Assembly: GCF_050908995.1 (NCBI RefSeq)
Contig: NC_135124.1
Location: forward strand, 3,224,001-3,288,000
DNA length: 64,000 bases
Direction of reading: 5' to 3'
Source: Andrena cerasifolii
Taxonomy: Eukaryota; Arthropoda; Insecta; Hymenoptera; Andrenidae
The position numbers and the translations under genes are program-made. This document shows positions 1-14,400 of the stretch, in pieces; position 1 is the stretch's first letter, and each line of letters opens with the position of its first letter. Below the pieces are notes generated by a model. It saw only the letters and a program-made list of their open reading frames with translations, ran no database searches and was not told the DNA's origin.

Positions 1-802
1 ACGGGTATATCTCAATCGAATCCTGTTAAAAGGCCTTCCACATGGTCCAGTAATCGATGAAATTGATGCGTGAATTGAGAAATCATGAGATAATATGCAC
101 TATGACGTGCACACACTTCACTGAACCGATGAATTTCTCAGGGCTAGACAAAATTTTATTTCCCAATGCGGGTTTCAAAAGTAACTCGACTTGCAGTTGC
201 ATCCATGCACCCCACGACAGTCATGCATCATGCAACTTTCTGTGAGGCTTTTAAGAATTAGATTTTACTGCAAATTTCAGTGTCGGCGATAAACTAATAC
301 TAGGGGCAAATAGAATCCAATTATTGTTACTTCACTAGAATGATTAAACACTGCATTAGAAACTTGCAGGAATGTCAGTAACAGCGTGAATTTTTAATAC
401 TTTTCGGCGTACGATACGTGAAAGGGTTCTACTACACGCAAAGTACGAATAAACAATGTCATCTTGCAATTTATAGCTTGCACGGGCTTTGAAGAAATAC
501 CATTTTTGTGCGCCATAGTGTCTTGATCCTCAAAATGGATTTTCGGAGAGAAATCCACGTGAGTCGTTGACAAACCTAGCCAAAGCATAGCGTAGCACAA
601 GCCTGCCCTCTATGTCAAACTCTCTCTCTAAACAAGTCACGCGTATACAAGTACGCAACGCAACACCTTTTAGCATTAAACACATTTCAGAGTAGTTGCT
701 GAGTTGGACGCTGTTCATGAGCAGATGTCACTACCTTCAGACCTCAAATTATGGGTCGGTAATACAGTTTAGGTGGCGACACGAAAATCCATAAGGTGAT
801 AG

Positions 803-880
803 GGCCGGTATTCATAGTGGCTACTTATTCTTAAGCATTTGGCATCTTTTACTGGCTACTAGGTTAGTAGAGGATGCCGC
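803..880 (+). mobile_element. Terminal fragment of the GGCCGGTATTCATAG MITE family
   Basis: Starts GGCCGGTATTCATAGTGG and continues with CTTATTCTTAAGCATTT, matching the end of the complete element at 22416-22675. The following AGGTTAGTAGAGGATGCC is the inverted internal block of the same element. Only one end is present, so this is a deleted copy. Confidence 0.75.
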
Positions 881-1971
881 GACTCAGTTCGGTTCGTTAC
901 ACGGGCCAAAGCACGCGACGATGCGTCGACCGTTTACCTTAGGGCTCTCCAAGGTCGCTCCCGCGGGAGCTTGGGGTTCTCCCACTCTCGTCCGCGTTGT
1001 CAGGGATACCGCGCGACTCTTCTAACCGCGAAGACGCTAGCTGGACTAGCCTGTCATGGCAGCCTTCTTAGCATCGCGCGGTTTCCTTGACAACGGAACG
1101 CACGCTGCGCCAGAGGAAGATTGGAAGGGGAAGAAGGCGCGTGAGGGGCCCCTACGCTGGCGAGCCCTGGTTTACCTTGTTTGAACGACGGAACCGCGGA
1201 GTTTGAATTCCGTGGCAACATACACATAGTTTATTGCGGGGATATATTATTCTCTACGTCTTTTTGCGTCGTAGAAATTTGTACAAAACTGTTTACATCT
1301 CTTTGGGATAAAGGACTGTCACGAGAATGGCCATTTTTAAAAGGAAGGCTCGTACGTAACAAAACACCGTTAGAAACGTCTCACAGTGGTGTGGAATCGT
1401 AGAAAGGTGATTAAATTCAATTTTTCAATCTCTTTGGAAATCCTTGACGTTTTAGCCGTAGATTCGTACATCCATAGACTGTTATATAACTAGTTTTACT
1501 TTTCTTGTACAAATTGTGATTGTACAGATAACACGACTGTTTACTTCGGCTAAAATGTTTACTTTGGATTAATCAATCTATACAAATTGATCCAATTTTC
1601 TGGCAGGAAGAACAATTGCGGTGATCTACTGACGTTGGATTCATAGAACACTTTTGCTGCATCGACTTTGCTTGTAAAGCCGAGGAAGAAAGTCTTTTGC
1701 TTTGTAACATTTTATTTCGCGTAGAAATTACAAAACTCCATGTAACGAGGACCACAAGCGGCTCGTATAAAAATAAATCTTCTGTATAAATGCATTCGTT
1801 ACGTGTACGTAAGTGTATGTATATGTAAACATGTGTTTCTATAGAATAGATGAGGTGAAACATTAATCTCGCATGTTACGAGTCACACATTTGATGCACC
1901 TCGATGAATTCATACTTTGTTTTAAGCGAAACAATAATCACTAGAGCAATGAATATTTCTTGAGTTATCCA

Positions 1972-2007
1972 TTATGCTCCCACTTATGCTCCCACTTATG
2001 CCCCCAC
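1972..2007. repeat. Three 12-bp tandem units
   Basis: TTATGCTCCCAC occurs twice, followed by a third copy with one change (TTATGCCCCCAC). A minor tandem duplication with no visible function. Confidence 0.9.
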
Positions 2008-2453
2008 AAAAAGAATTCTCGTGTTTGATCCTTCCTCTTCGGCGAACATATCTAATTGTAAGACAAATGCTGTAAGGTTGCCTACATTGAAAAATTGTTT
2101 AAAATATGACGTTTCGCAAAAGCAAAATTTCACTGTCGTGGAATTCTGATACTACTGCATTACTTCAAAAATGAAGATATTACAGTTTCTGAACAACAGT
2201 AATAAATGTTGATGTAAGAATTTTCCTTAAGAAGCACACCAGTTTCCATTCGACTCTAGGCCCCTAGAATTAAGTTCATCCCGATCCACAAAATTTTTTG
2301 AAGACATCGAATTCGCTGTCGAATGCTGTACAAGAATATAGCTCTGCAACATTCCAATCCTTGTTTTGGACAAATCCTTCCAGGCGGATCTTCTTTCTAG
2401 AGTATCTAGAATCTAGATCGACAGCATCACGTGTATATACATTCTTCAGCCTC

Positions 2454-5400
2454 TCAATTAGTTTTCACGTGAACGTTCAACCAGCTCTCTAGCTGGCCAC
2501 TATTTTTGGCCAGCCATTTGATATTGTTCGATACTGTTTCCAGCGCTTTGGCACGATTCATCGCACCAGCACCTGCATCTGGGTACTTGGCGAAGAAGGA
2601 CTTAATCTCGTTTAATTTCGCCTCTGTGGCGAAAGTCTTCGTAATTCCAGGGATCAAGGCGCCTAGATTTCGATCATTCAAAGTATATCGACTAATAAGG
2701 AGCTCCCAGTTAGAACGTACCCAGTCCCACACCAGGGGAGTTCCCACGGGATTTCCGGAAATAGTCGACAGACAGCCGAAGAAATCCTGGGCGCGAACGT
2801 AATTCTCATCCGTAGCTGTTATAATGAACCTGTAGCAGAATAAATGATTTTTTTTTATTTATACGGGGCAAAGCCTGTAGTACATATCACCAAAACGAAA
2901 AAGAGCAATTAGATTAGCTGCAGGTAAAGTACATAATAAGATTTATTTCGGTTTATGTATAAAAAATGCAGAAGACCAACATCGTCATTAGCCAGCTGCG
3001 AAAATGCTTTCAAGTTTTTATTCTACTGAGAATATAGAAAGAGAAATTAGAGAATAATTAATGAAAAAAGTAGAATCTTCACATTGGGATTTGAATCACG
3101 GTGAAATGAATTCTCGCCGGAGAGCGCCGGGTATGCTTGTGTGGTGCGGTACAGGCGCTAGGAGGGGGTACGCTTGGTCATAGAGTGGGGGTAGCGTCCG
3201 TGGGCGAAAACTCACGGTTCTGGCATCACTGGATGTGAGTTTGGGGATGTTCAAAATGAGACTGCGGTTATAAGCATCGCGCGATGAGGTCAATATCGCT
3301 ATTGTTGTCAAAGTCATCATTCTGAACTACATTTCCCTCTAAACTTTTTGGTGCTCGGCTTTAGTTTACGAGATTTTCGCAAAAAACTTTAGTTAACACT
3401 AGGAACCCTACCGAATTTAACTGTTAACTTCCGAAACCGAGATGGTGATTGGTGATTGATTCCGGAACGTAAAAGGGGATTATATCTTGCCCCATCGCCT
3501 CCGGCGTAACCGTAATCCCTCCCTCGGGGCCGGTCACGCTTTTTGGAGTACTGTGCGGGGCAGATGGATTGGCATAAAGATCAAGGAGGAAAAGAAGAGA
3601 GGATGGATGTATGTGCGTGCGCGTGTTTCGTCTTGGGACTGTCAGCCAGACTCTCATCAGTAGAGCAATAGTTGACGGCCCCTGCTCTAGACACACAGGA
3701 ATTAAGAAGAAATAAACTTGGAACTTGTATATATATGAACGAGAGTGGCTGATAGGACTTGCAAGAAGAATAGTCCTCTAGCGGCGCCGGCGGAGACTAA
3801 CCGGCGTGACCCATGTGGTGGGGCCGGGACGTCACATAACGCATATTCAAATCGGTTCGCTACCTTTACGCGCCCGCAAGCGGGCGCACGCCCCCCCGCC
3901 CGTCTAGCCTTAACCAATACTAATAGCGTCGGCTGTGAAACAGTCGACGGCGACGAGAAGATGGTTGTGTTAGTAACGTCTGTATAGGCAGATTTCAATG
4001 TCAATTATGCCAAGTTTTTTCCGAATATCTCGTAAACCAAAGCCGAGCGCCAAAAAGTTTAGAGGGAAATGTTGTTGAGAATGATGAACTTGACAACATA
4101 TGTGAAGCTCAAAGTCATCGGAGAATCCTTCCCTAGAGTAAACATTTACCGAGGTGACAAATACGGACTAGTGTGTCCGTCGTCAACAAAGCTTGGACAC
4201 TACGCATGATGCGTTTATTCGTGACACACGTTTATTTCGCGCAGATATTGTGTGGAGAAAGAACGGTTCAAAACGAAAGCAGGCGCGTGAGAGGCCCTTA
4301 CGCTAGACAGCACTGGTTTAGGTTTTGAAGAATGGGTACCGCTTATTTTCAAAAAGTAGAGTTTACTTTATTAAATTGTACAACTCACCTGTTCAAAATC
4401 CAGCTGGAGCGTATTCCAGCTAATCCACGCATTAATTTGAGCTTTTCTGTCGAATCAGTTTCAGAAACGAACCTTTGAAACATTATGTTCCACGCCGCTT
4501 CGTCGCCAACATGGTGCATTCCTGAAATCATGAAAAGAATGACCGATATTCCTCCAATTACTCCGTCGTTCTACTCAATTTCAAGTTCCTATGTCCTACA
4601 AATTTTAAAAGACATGAAGATGACCCTAAAATGTCTTCTGCCCTCTAGCCAGGAAAAAATTGTTACTATCATATCATTCCTTCTTAGAAACCTCGCAACA
4701 TTTGTATACAACTCTATATGCAACGCATAGTTTAATACTGAAATGAGGTAATCATCTGAGATGTCTCACGCTGTACATGATGTACCTAATACCACAGGGA
4801 GCCACAGAAAAAGAGGGTTTCGGATGATGGAACTCGGAACGCAAGATCTGTGGATCCTCTGCGTACTGACCAGCTGCCTAACCAACTCCACCAATGCCGA
4901 CCCTCCCAGGTCTCTCTGTTCCGGGCTCCCACTTATGGGAATTCCTAATCTCACATTATTATATAATTTACTGATAATAAAGTCTACAGTTCATTACTGA
5001 ATGAAACTTAGATATTAAAAAAAAGGTGAAACGTCAAACAAGAGTTACATTAGATATACCGCAAAAAATTTACCATAGTAATAAACGAGCGCGCGGATAT
5101 CTGGATGTAGACGAACATCCTTGGGGTCTTGTATCCAACGTTTAAATATGTTTCCAGCGTCTTCCAAGCATTCGTCGTGTCCCACAGAGCATGCCAATCC
5201 AAGGACCGTCGTACGAAGTCTTCTGCATAAGATAAGACGATATACGTACATACACCATGAGGTTTTCTTAAGAAAATATAACACGTATTGCAACAACGTA
5301 ATGTTTACGTACAAAGTGACACGATCCTCGGTGTTATCCACGGTCCATGCTACTTCATGATAAACGCTGTCCACCACATCTCTGACGTATTTCTAAATAG

Positions 5401-8400
5401 TGTCATAGAAAACTAATTTAGTTTCTAGCAGATGAATGATTTTATTAATAATTCGATTCTGGAGGGTGGACAAAGAGTGCTAACTTCACAGACCTATCTA
5501 AATGTCACTTTACCTTGAACTTTGATGATGAACTGGTCGATGATAATAACGTATCGATGACTGTTAACTTCGACTCCGCTACTTTCCACGGAACAGCGTG
5601 ATGTTCTTGAGGAAGGTACGCTGTCATATTCATTGCGACTGCATAATCGAGTTCTCCAGCTGCTGCCAAACTGAACGCATCTTCCAAAAGGTGCGCTCTG
5701 TCTGAGACTGACAATCTCTGCAAGTTAGATGAAACTTGATTTCATGAAAAACGTGTAATTTATGATTCAAATTGTGTTACACATAGTAAATATTAATACA
5801 AGTATACATGCATTATTTATTCACTCGTATCATTTACCTGATGATAATATCGAAGGAGGTGGTTGAGGGTCTCCCACTCTGTCGCTTCATAATTCACCCG
5901 ATAGTATCCAACTTCATCCGTGTTAAATTTAATCCACTCGATTGTTTCGTTGAACTCAATCACCACTACGATATTCATACACTGATTATAGTCAAGAAAT
6001 GCATAAATAATACTCAATATTAATAAACTTTTATCGAATATCAGTAAACGATTACAAATAGTGAAATGTCTTAAGTATTAAAAGACACGAATAATTACAG
6101 TTTTCTGCATTCTTATCGAACCACAAAAGATTTGACTTGGATGTCCTATTCGTGATGTAAGTGATGGGAATAGTCCATTTGTAACTTTGAAACAAAATAC
6201 ATTAATTAACATTTCGTAAAGTGTAACATATTTGAAATTGATCGCATTAGAATATCATTAAGTGATAAATATATTTACATATTACTAACAGAGTTGTATT
6301 AATATTTACCCATATTTGGAGTCCGAAGAATCAAATTGAGCATCAGGATCAGCAAGAAATCGTTTCTGTGTCAATATGTATTTATTGTCAGATTTGTGCA
6401 CGTTTACCACTGGGAAACCTTTTTGTCTGGTCCACGTATCCATAATGGCAGTCACGTTCAGATGATCTGGCGAGGCTTCTTGCAAGATTTTGAAAAGGTC
6501 AGCTGTCTCTGCGTTGTGGAAAATGAATTTATTCAAGTATGTGGAAATGGCTCCGTAGAAGACGTCAGGTCCAATAAAGTTCTCCATCATTCGAATTACC
6601 GACGATCCCTGGAGTTTGTTAAAATATGTTGCAACGTACGTCAAAGCATTGCTATTTAAGTGTTACTTTATTACACGAATTAGAGGATAATTAATCACCT
6701 TTTTGTAAGATATCTCGTCAAAAATTGCAGTGATTTCATCAGGATTGCTAACAGTTTGCACGATCGGATGAGAACTCAGTTTTGCATCGGTTACGAATAC
6801 AGAGTGCATTTGATCGATAAGAAATAGGTCCATCTAAAAAAGTATAGGTTACTATCTGTGCATAAATATTTCCACTTCTAATATTGAATTTCCGGTCTGT
6901 CATTTTTCAAGAACTATTTATAACACAATTTAATTCATGCGTCCTCAAGTGCCAGGCATAATGCCCGCTAGGGCAGCCAGTAAAGCGGCGAGCAGAGCTG
7001 AGGGCAAATACTGACGTCACGAGCAGTGGTAGAGGAGTGGGAAACAGTGAGCGTGACTTGTCGTGACATAGCTACGGGCACAGCGATGTAACCCCTTTCA
7101 ATGTTAGGTCTGGGTTGCGCTGAGCTCCCACTACTGGAGATCTCCCCCCCCCCCCCTCATCGACTGATCCTGAGTCGTGTGTCACCATTTGCCTCGAGCT
7201 CTGGGCCCGCGGGCATCTGGCGGGCATCTGCTGGGCATGTCTGATTTAATCGAAAACAATACTTCAATAATTTCATATTTGACAGCGTAATAAAACACGA
7301 TTCTGAAATGAACAACCAAACTTCACAATTTTATCCTACTCACTTTATGCATAAAATATACCCGCAAACATGCCTCAAAGAACACCTCTGTTTCAAGGAC
7401 AAAGTTCTTATTTGCAAACTAATTTCATATAACGTTCATAACGTTAGTTCAAATAGGGCCCCACGCGTTGTATAGGACAAAAAGATGTCAATCAAATTAG
7501 CTCAACTTTTGATATGTTGTAGACTTTGGTCTCCTGAACAAAAATTTTCATGTGCCAGACCCCTAAGCCTTCAAGTTTTGGTGTTAGAGCACTTTGAACC
7601 CAGTGCAACAGGTCGTCAAGAATTCCTATTATATTGACTTCCAAACATGTATGTATGGATCATATATATATGTGTGTGTTCTAGCTTCTATAGAAAGATG
7701 ATGTAATTCAACAAAAAGTACACTCTTACAGATCATGTCGGAATGGGTAGATGTTTGTTTGAAAACATTTAACCGCAAACACTTAAGATCTGCTAATACT
7801 TCTACCTTCCTTTGTAATTGCTGATCACAGTTTAAACAAATGCGTGTTTCATTGTTTATAATAATAGATGGTAAATTAAATTATTCTCTATAACGTATAG
7901 CGCAGGCCTGTCCAGGGATTTGCTCGCTCGTGGTATTTTTGTTAATATCTTGTTAACGATGCTTCGGACAATATTTCAGCTAAGGAAAAAGTTGTTTCAA
8001 ATCACCCCCTCAGTGACCCCTTTTAAAGAACTCCACCATTTTTAGGACACCCGGTAGACATTAGAAATGAAGTAACTCATTAGCCGGCTTTACACGGCCG
8101 CTCCAAACCTTCGGGCTTGGCGCGTTGCTCCGACGTGCCGTGCTGGAACGCGCTCCTGGAGCGTGATGTTCACAGCGCAACACTCTAAACGCGCGCGTCA
8201 GATCCGCAGGTTTGGAGCGTCCGCTCCAAATTTGCAAGATTTCGCGTGGAGCGTGGCATGTCCGCCGGGTGGACAGTTCAGTGAAAAGCGCCACGCTACG
8301 TCAACTGCATCGCTGACATCGTGCAAGTAAAATGTCTTTCATAAAAAAGCGAAGAACTCGCGCGATCGCGATCGCTTGCATTGTATTGCATGCTTATTGT

Positions 8401-11400
8401 TGGAATGTGTACAACGATAGACTGTTCCTAGAGTTAGAGTGTCAGGGACTTTAAGGACCCGGTAATTTATGAGTTTCCTTTCTTTCGCTACAGGAGACCC
8501 AAAAGAGGGGAAAACGGTCTTCTCGACCCCTGCGCTTCTCAGTCCGAGAAAACCCTCTGAACGGATAACTTGTATCGCGCTAAAGCCAGTATTCTTTCTA
8601 TTACTTTTAGTTTAAGTTTTATACAGTTCTTATTATTATTATTATACTGACGTTCGACTGTGTAACTTTTATTTTCTTGAATAAATAAACATTATATTCT
8701 AACACTTATTTTAAAGTGGAAGAGCAACAACATAAAAGAAGAATATGGGTCAAGAGATGACGTGAAAACAGAGATCGCCTCGGTTTTAGTTTATAGGCAA
8801 GGGAAACTTCTGTAAATTGCGACACACGGACAGAAGTAGAAATGCTTGTGTGCAGTGCGATGGGAGGAAATTGAGGGACAACGGTAGGTCCTAGTGGGGG
8901 TAAGTTTATCCCACGTCCCACGATTCTGGCATCACTGCGCGCGGGGTCCTTTCTCGGGTATAAGTAGATACTACTATATTCCTTTTAATAATTATAAGAT
9001 TTACGATTCTTAGCTAAATGACAGTAATTGATGATTGTTGGCACAAAATGAAGTCCCTTCTTCAGAATTGAAGCAAACCAAAAGTTTCATCACACTTGGA
9101 CACGACGGTTTTTATCTTTATGACAGACAGCATAACCTAATATTTTAAAATCGCTTTGTGTAATGATGTACGACATGAAAACCAATTATGCAATGGGCAA
9201 GAACTTACCAACCCCCAATCCGGAAGTATTGCATTCGCGCTTTTATACTGCATGAAGGAAGCGAAGCCCTCGTTGAGCCATAGATCATTCCACCAGGCCA
9301 TGGTAACTGCGAAACAGAAGAAAGTTTAAAGGAAAAGTCAAAATTCATCTCCTTTTCATTAATCCTGAGAACAATCATGATTACCCAAATTTCCAAACCA
9401 CATGTGCGCGAACTCGTGACTGATAACAGTGACGATGTCATATGTGTTTGTAGTGGAACTTGTTGTATTGTCGTATAATAGTCTTGCTTCCCTATAAGTG
9501 ACGAGCCCCCAGTTTTCCATTGCACCAGATACGAAGTCAGGAATAGCCGCCATATCTAAAAATCATTTCAACTTAATTCTAAAAATACAACTCTGTACAA
9601 GAACTATTTTATAGGAAAAAAGAATAAAGAGCAAATGAATCAAATGATGAATCTATTTACACGATAATTTCTGAATTTTCTTCGTTGATAGCTAAGGATA
9701 TTGTAACACGTTCCATGGTTATTGGGTCACCATTGACCCACAATGAAGTTTATAGACGTATTTACGATTTTTATTATTATGGAAAGCGTGATCGTAAAAT
9801 AATTCGTAAAACTATTAATTGATGTGTAATTAATGTCGGTAGCGTAATTATTATACAAATGATCCACGTAATGTGGCAATATTTTTATCCACGATAGCGC
9901 CGCTCACTGTTGGTGTAAAGATACTGATTGTGAGTGCAGTTATACTTAAAATGAATACGTAAAAAATTGTTTACTTTTAGTTTTATTTCCTGAAAATTAT
10001 TTAATGTTATATAATTTTCAAAAGTTATTGATGATTATTGCAAAGATAGATCTTATGATGATATATCAGATCCAACGAGGGCATACAGCAGTTCCCTCGA
10101 TAAAAATATTAGTATTCCAGTGTGTATAGTATTTAATAGTATAAAACTGTCACGTCCAGCTACGCGATATTCCGTTTTCACACAGGTGCCTCGCGATTAC
10201 TAATTTGAGTGGTTAGCGAGTAAATTTTGTATTCCTAGTGGTCATAAATGTAATATTGTCCGTCTGGTATTAATATACATTTTATATTAATTTTCTAAAT
10301 GCCGATTTCTGGAACGAAATCTTATATCAATGTGTCCAAACAGCTGCAAATATGACTATTTTTTCATTCATATTGCCTTCCTTAATGGAGTCATTACGGA
10401 GTTAAAAAGAAAGTGTTTGGAGTAAAATTATATATGAATTATTGTTTGATTATATAGTACATGTATCTTTACATAATATAAAATAAAGTTCCCGGTAGGC
10501 GTCTGTCTGTTTGTTCGGGCTATTTAATCTCGTAAACCACTAGATGCATTGCGATGCGGCCCCGACCACTCCATAGAGCATTCTCGAGGAATGCTTCTGA
10601 AAATTGTTACTCCTCGGCTTCCTTTATAAAAGGTGCAAACCGCATCACAATCCGTCCAGTGGTTCTCGAGATTAGCCGGAACAAACAGGCACACGCCTAC
10701 CGAAGACTTTATTTTACACTACATAAATAAATAAATAAATAAATGCTCGAGCGTGAATGCTAGCTTTCATAGAACAGCTAACGGTATGACCCTCATGCAT
10801 TCCCACCACTCTGCGAGGAACCGTCACGCGTATCTTTCGCTTTTACTCAGCACCATTTAGTAATGTCGAGATGATATATAGCCTAAAATTGTCCCAGATG
10901 TTTTCTCTACAAATCTGTGAAAATTGCAGAAAAATTGGTTGAGTAGTTTTCGAGTTTACCGCGTTCAAACAAAATAATAATTTCCGCTTTATATATAGAG
11001 AGAAGAGAAGAAAAGAGAAGAGTAGAGAAGAGTAGAGAAGAGAGAAGGGACGAATAAAGATAAAGAAGAGATATTTTATCATTTTCATTTTCTTCAACCT
11101 GTCGCGTTTAAGCTCAATTTAAAGTTGATCTCATTCTAATTATTTGAAATTTACACCTTTTTAGAGAATATCGCGCGCACGTGTGTTGTTTCCCAGGCAC
11201 AGATTAGAGACTTTTCATTTCCCGGCAAGGAAAATCGAATACAACAGAAAAATTATTAAGTAATAATAAACCGATATAGTAGGTGAGTTGCCTTTATTAA
11301 TATAATTGGGTAAACGAAATTGTAACTGGTCCGCATCGATACCACGTAAATTGTATTTATTTTATTGTTAAAAATTACGTATGCAGAGGTAACGAAGTAT

Positions 11401-14400
11401 CAATACTGGCATTTGTAATAGACCAGTATTCTGGGATCCACCCTTGACTATCCCACCTCTACATCTTCGGCAAAGTCAGAGAAAGAAAAATAATACAGTT
11501 AACTGATATAAGATATCTCAGTATTCCTCAGTAATCTAAACTCAGTTCTTAATAAGTACCAGACTAGATATTGATTTTTTCCACAAGTATCATTACAGAA
11601 AGAGAACGAACTGTTCAGGACTTAAGTCATAACCACCTGGCTTTTCTTTTATTGATAGCTGCGGATACGATAGATTTTTGTCTACAGCAATTAGAACGAT
11701 GTATCTAATTACTCTTCCGTAATATGAGATCAGCAGCAATAATAAATAATTACTGATTTTTACATTTCCACTGACAATGGAATTCATATTTCCCCTTATC
11801 AAATTATTATAAACTTACCAAGCTTTGGCAATGGGTAATCGATGCCAAAAAGATTGATGTAATACTCGATAATCTTCACCCCTATATCAAGGGCGAAGGA
11901 ACCCTTCTCTTTCTGGGCTCTCGTAGTGTACACGCTAACCGGAAACTTGCGGCCATTGAGTCCCTTTGCCATGTTGGTGACAGCAACGAAGTCACTAACT
12001 ATGAAGCAAGTCAGATATGTTGACATTGGCACGCTCTTCGCGAAAGTGACTGTCGTCAATCCAGGTGACGGATCATTTACCTGTGTACTCTATAAATCAC
12101 AGAACATAATTGATGTATTTAATTATATAAAACTCATACTGTCCGTATAAAAATTGATGAAATAGAATCAGGAAATGAGAATAAAACCTGAGTCTCTACA
12201 AAATTCTATTTCAACATTACCTGTTGGGGAATCATGAAATTATAGGAAAAAATAATTCACTTTTGCCATCTTTTTACCTCCACGTTCATGTTGGACAATG
12301 CACTGTAACAGTCCCCAGTAGGATGAACAAGCTTCACCGTGAATTCTGCTTTAAACGCTGGCTCGTCGAAACATGGAAATGCTCTTCTGGCATATGTAGG
12401 TTCAAATTTCGATGTAGCGATATATCTGTAAAGAAAAAAATTAAAATTATTACGACATTAATAAAAGAAGTGCCCTGCATCATTTTCCTTTAGGTTGTTT
12501 ATATTATACTCTAATATACACAATCTGTCTGAAAAATAACGGAAATGCTAAGTTGTTAGACCTTGATGTTTAAGCATTTGGTGAATAATTTATCTATGCC
12601 CTTTACATACCAATTCGCGTTTATTAATTGCAAATGCATTCGTAACTTCTAAATCTTTATATTCTGCGCTCCAAAATCTAACAAATAGTGACAACTTGTA
12701 CTTTCGTCTAGCATATTTTATAAATTATGATCAGATGCCTCAGATCAAAACGAAATATAATTCATCTATGCTACTCATATTATTAGATCGCAATTTCGCA
12801 AATTCTTTGACACGTACAGACAATTACAACACTCTTTCCAGAGACATTACACAAACTTTTGGCAATCATTGTCATGTTATTGTCCATTTGCTACCCAAAG
12901 TTTGCAATGCCACAGTGTAATTTGTCCGTGGATATCTTCACTTTATTACATTTCCTAAGAAAACACATCGTTCCTTAAAAAATCATTTTATTTCACAATT
13001 TATTACGTGGTAATCAAACTTAATATGCTTAAAGGCGACAAAACATTCCCATGAACGTAATACAGCAGTGCTTCATAAACTGCACGAGTTCTATCCCTCA
13101 GGAAACACATGATCGGAATATCCCCACCTTGAGTTCTATTTCATTCACTGCCTTATTTACTGTGCTCAGCGATGGGTAGGCTCGCATCGCGCGAATAAAG
13201 AAGCACTACTATAATTGATTTTAAGCACACATTGCTATTCTAAAATCTGCTGGTAGTCTACTAACAAGGGTGGTGCACGACGTTCGGGGCACCAAGATGG
13301 TTCAAATTATGCACACAATTAGTGCACAACTTGAATAATAACATTAAACGCATAAGATGCAGTACTCTATGATTTGCAAGAAAATCGAATTGAAAGTTTT
13401 GCCTTTTTCCGTCCCTCGAGTTATGCTTCTACGTAAATACGAAACTGTAATTAAGTTGCAGTGGTAGTTCAACTGGAATTTATATAGTAATTTCCGACAT
13501 AACTACACATTTGGGCTAATTTTTAATTATACGATTAGTTACTTACAAGGGAAGATCCCGAACCCGGAAATTTAAAAAATTCTAAAACTGAATATGTAGG
13601 GGATTTCCCCCTGATTACAATGCGATTTTTGTTTGCTGCCCAAATTCACTTTAAGGGGGTGAAATTAACCCCTGAAAATCCAGCTATTTTCGAATTTGTG
13701 TTATAACTCGCGAACTATAAGAACTTTAAGACACCAAATAGTCCTAATTAAAAGAAGTAACTTTTGTCTTGAAACTTTTTTTCTATCTCTTACAGATTGC
13801 TAGTTACAAAATAAAATCGGAAAATAGCCGAATTTTCAGGGGTTAATTTCACTTCCTTAGAGTGAATTTGGGCAGCAAACAAAAATTGCGTCGTAATCAG
13901 AAGGATATCCCCTACATATTCAGAAAGTTTCAAAATTTGTTGAATTTCCGAGTTCGGGATTTCCCCTTGTTAGATCGGTTTCGTTTTCACGCATTCGCTC
14001 ACATAGAGGATATGGAAACGACAAACCATTAAACTCGGTTTTCTCACAAAATTTTGAATAGCGTAATCTATGCACTTAAAGTATTATTATGTACAGCGTG
14101 CATTAACTACATGCAAGATTTCAACCAAATCAGGTCAGAATTTTCTGCACTCTCCCCTGTAAGAAGAATCAAAGAACAATTGTTACACATTCCTCAGGCA
14201 AGAAGAAATACTTACCTAGTTCTATTCTGCGAGTCCTTGTATTTGCTCGAGTAAAAACCAACAATTTTGTCGGGTTGCAACGCACCATTGAACTCGAAGC
14301 TCAAGTGGTATAGACCCGAATGAAGTTCATTCGTCGTTGACACTACCAACATTTCATACTTCGGTATCGGTATAGTGTTCAGAATCTGGAATTCGTAGTT

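Larger units (their letters stand above)
1..2453. other. 3' flank of the aminopeptidase, no gene recognised
   Basis: No open frame here resembles a protein family. It should contain the 3' UTR; the nearest minus-strand AATAAA candidate I saw is near 1711-1716, about 740 bases past the stop, so the cleavage site is uncertain. Repeats include a transposon end (803-880), a GC-rich block at about 885-1170 that shares short stretches with 36350-36530 (GCGCGRTTTCCTTGAC and neighbours), and a 12-bp triplet repeat at 1972-2007. Confidence 0.6.

Noticed and set aside
2506..2802. 98-codon plus-strand frame
   Set aside because: It is the opposite strand of the last aminopeptidase exon.
7144..7156. Poly-C runs (also near 18717 and 55811) as G-quadruplex or regulatory sites
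   Set aside because: Single homopolymers without repeated G-tract spacing; more likely replication or sequencing slippage.
8090..8290. GC-rich block with CTCCAAACC / GGTTTGGAG as a defined transposon
   Set aside because: Short mirrored words only; I could not find termini or a target duplication.
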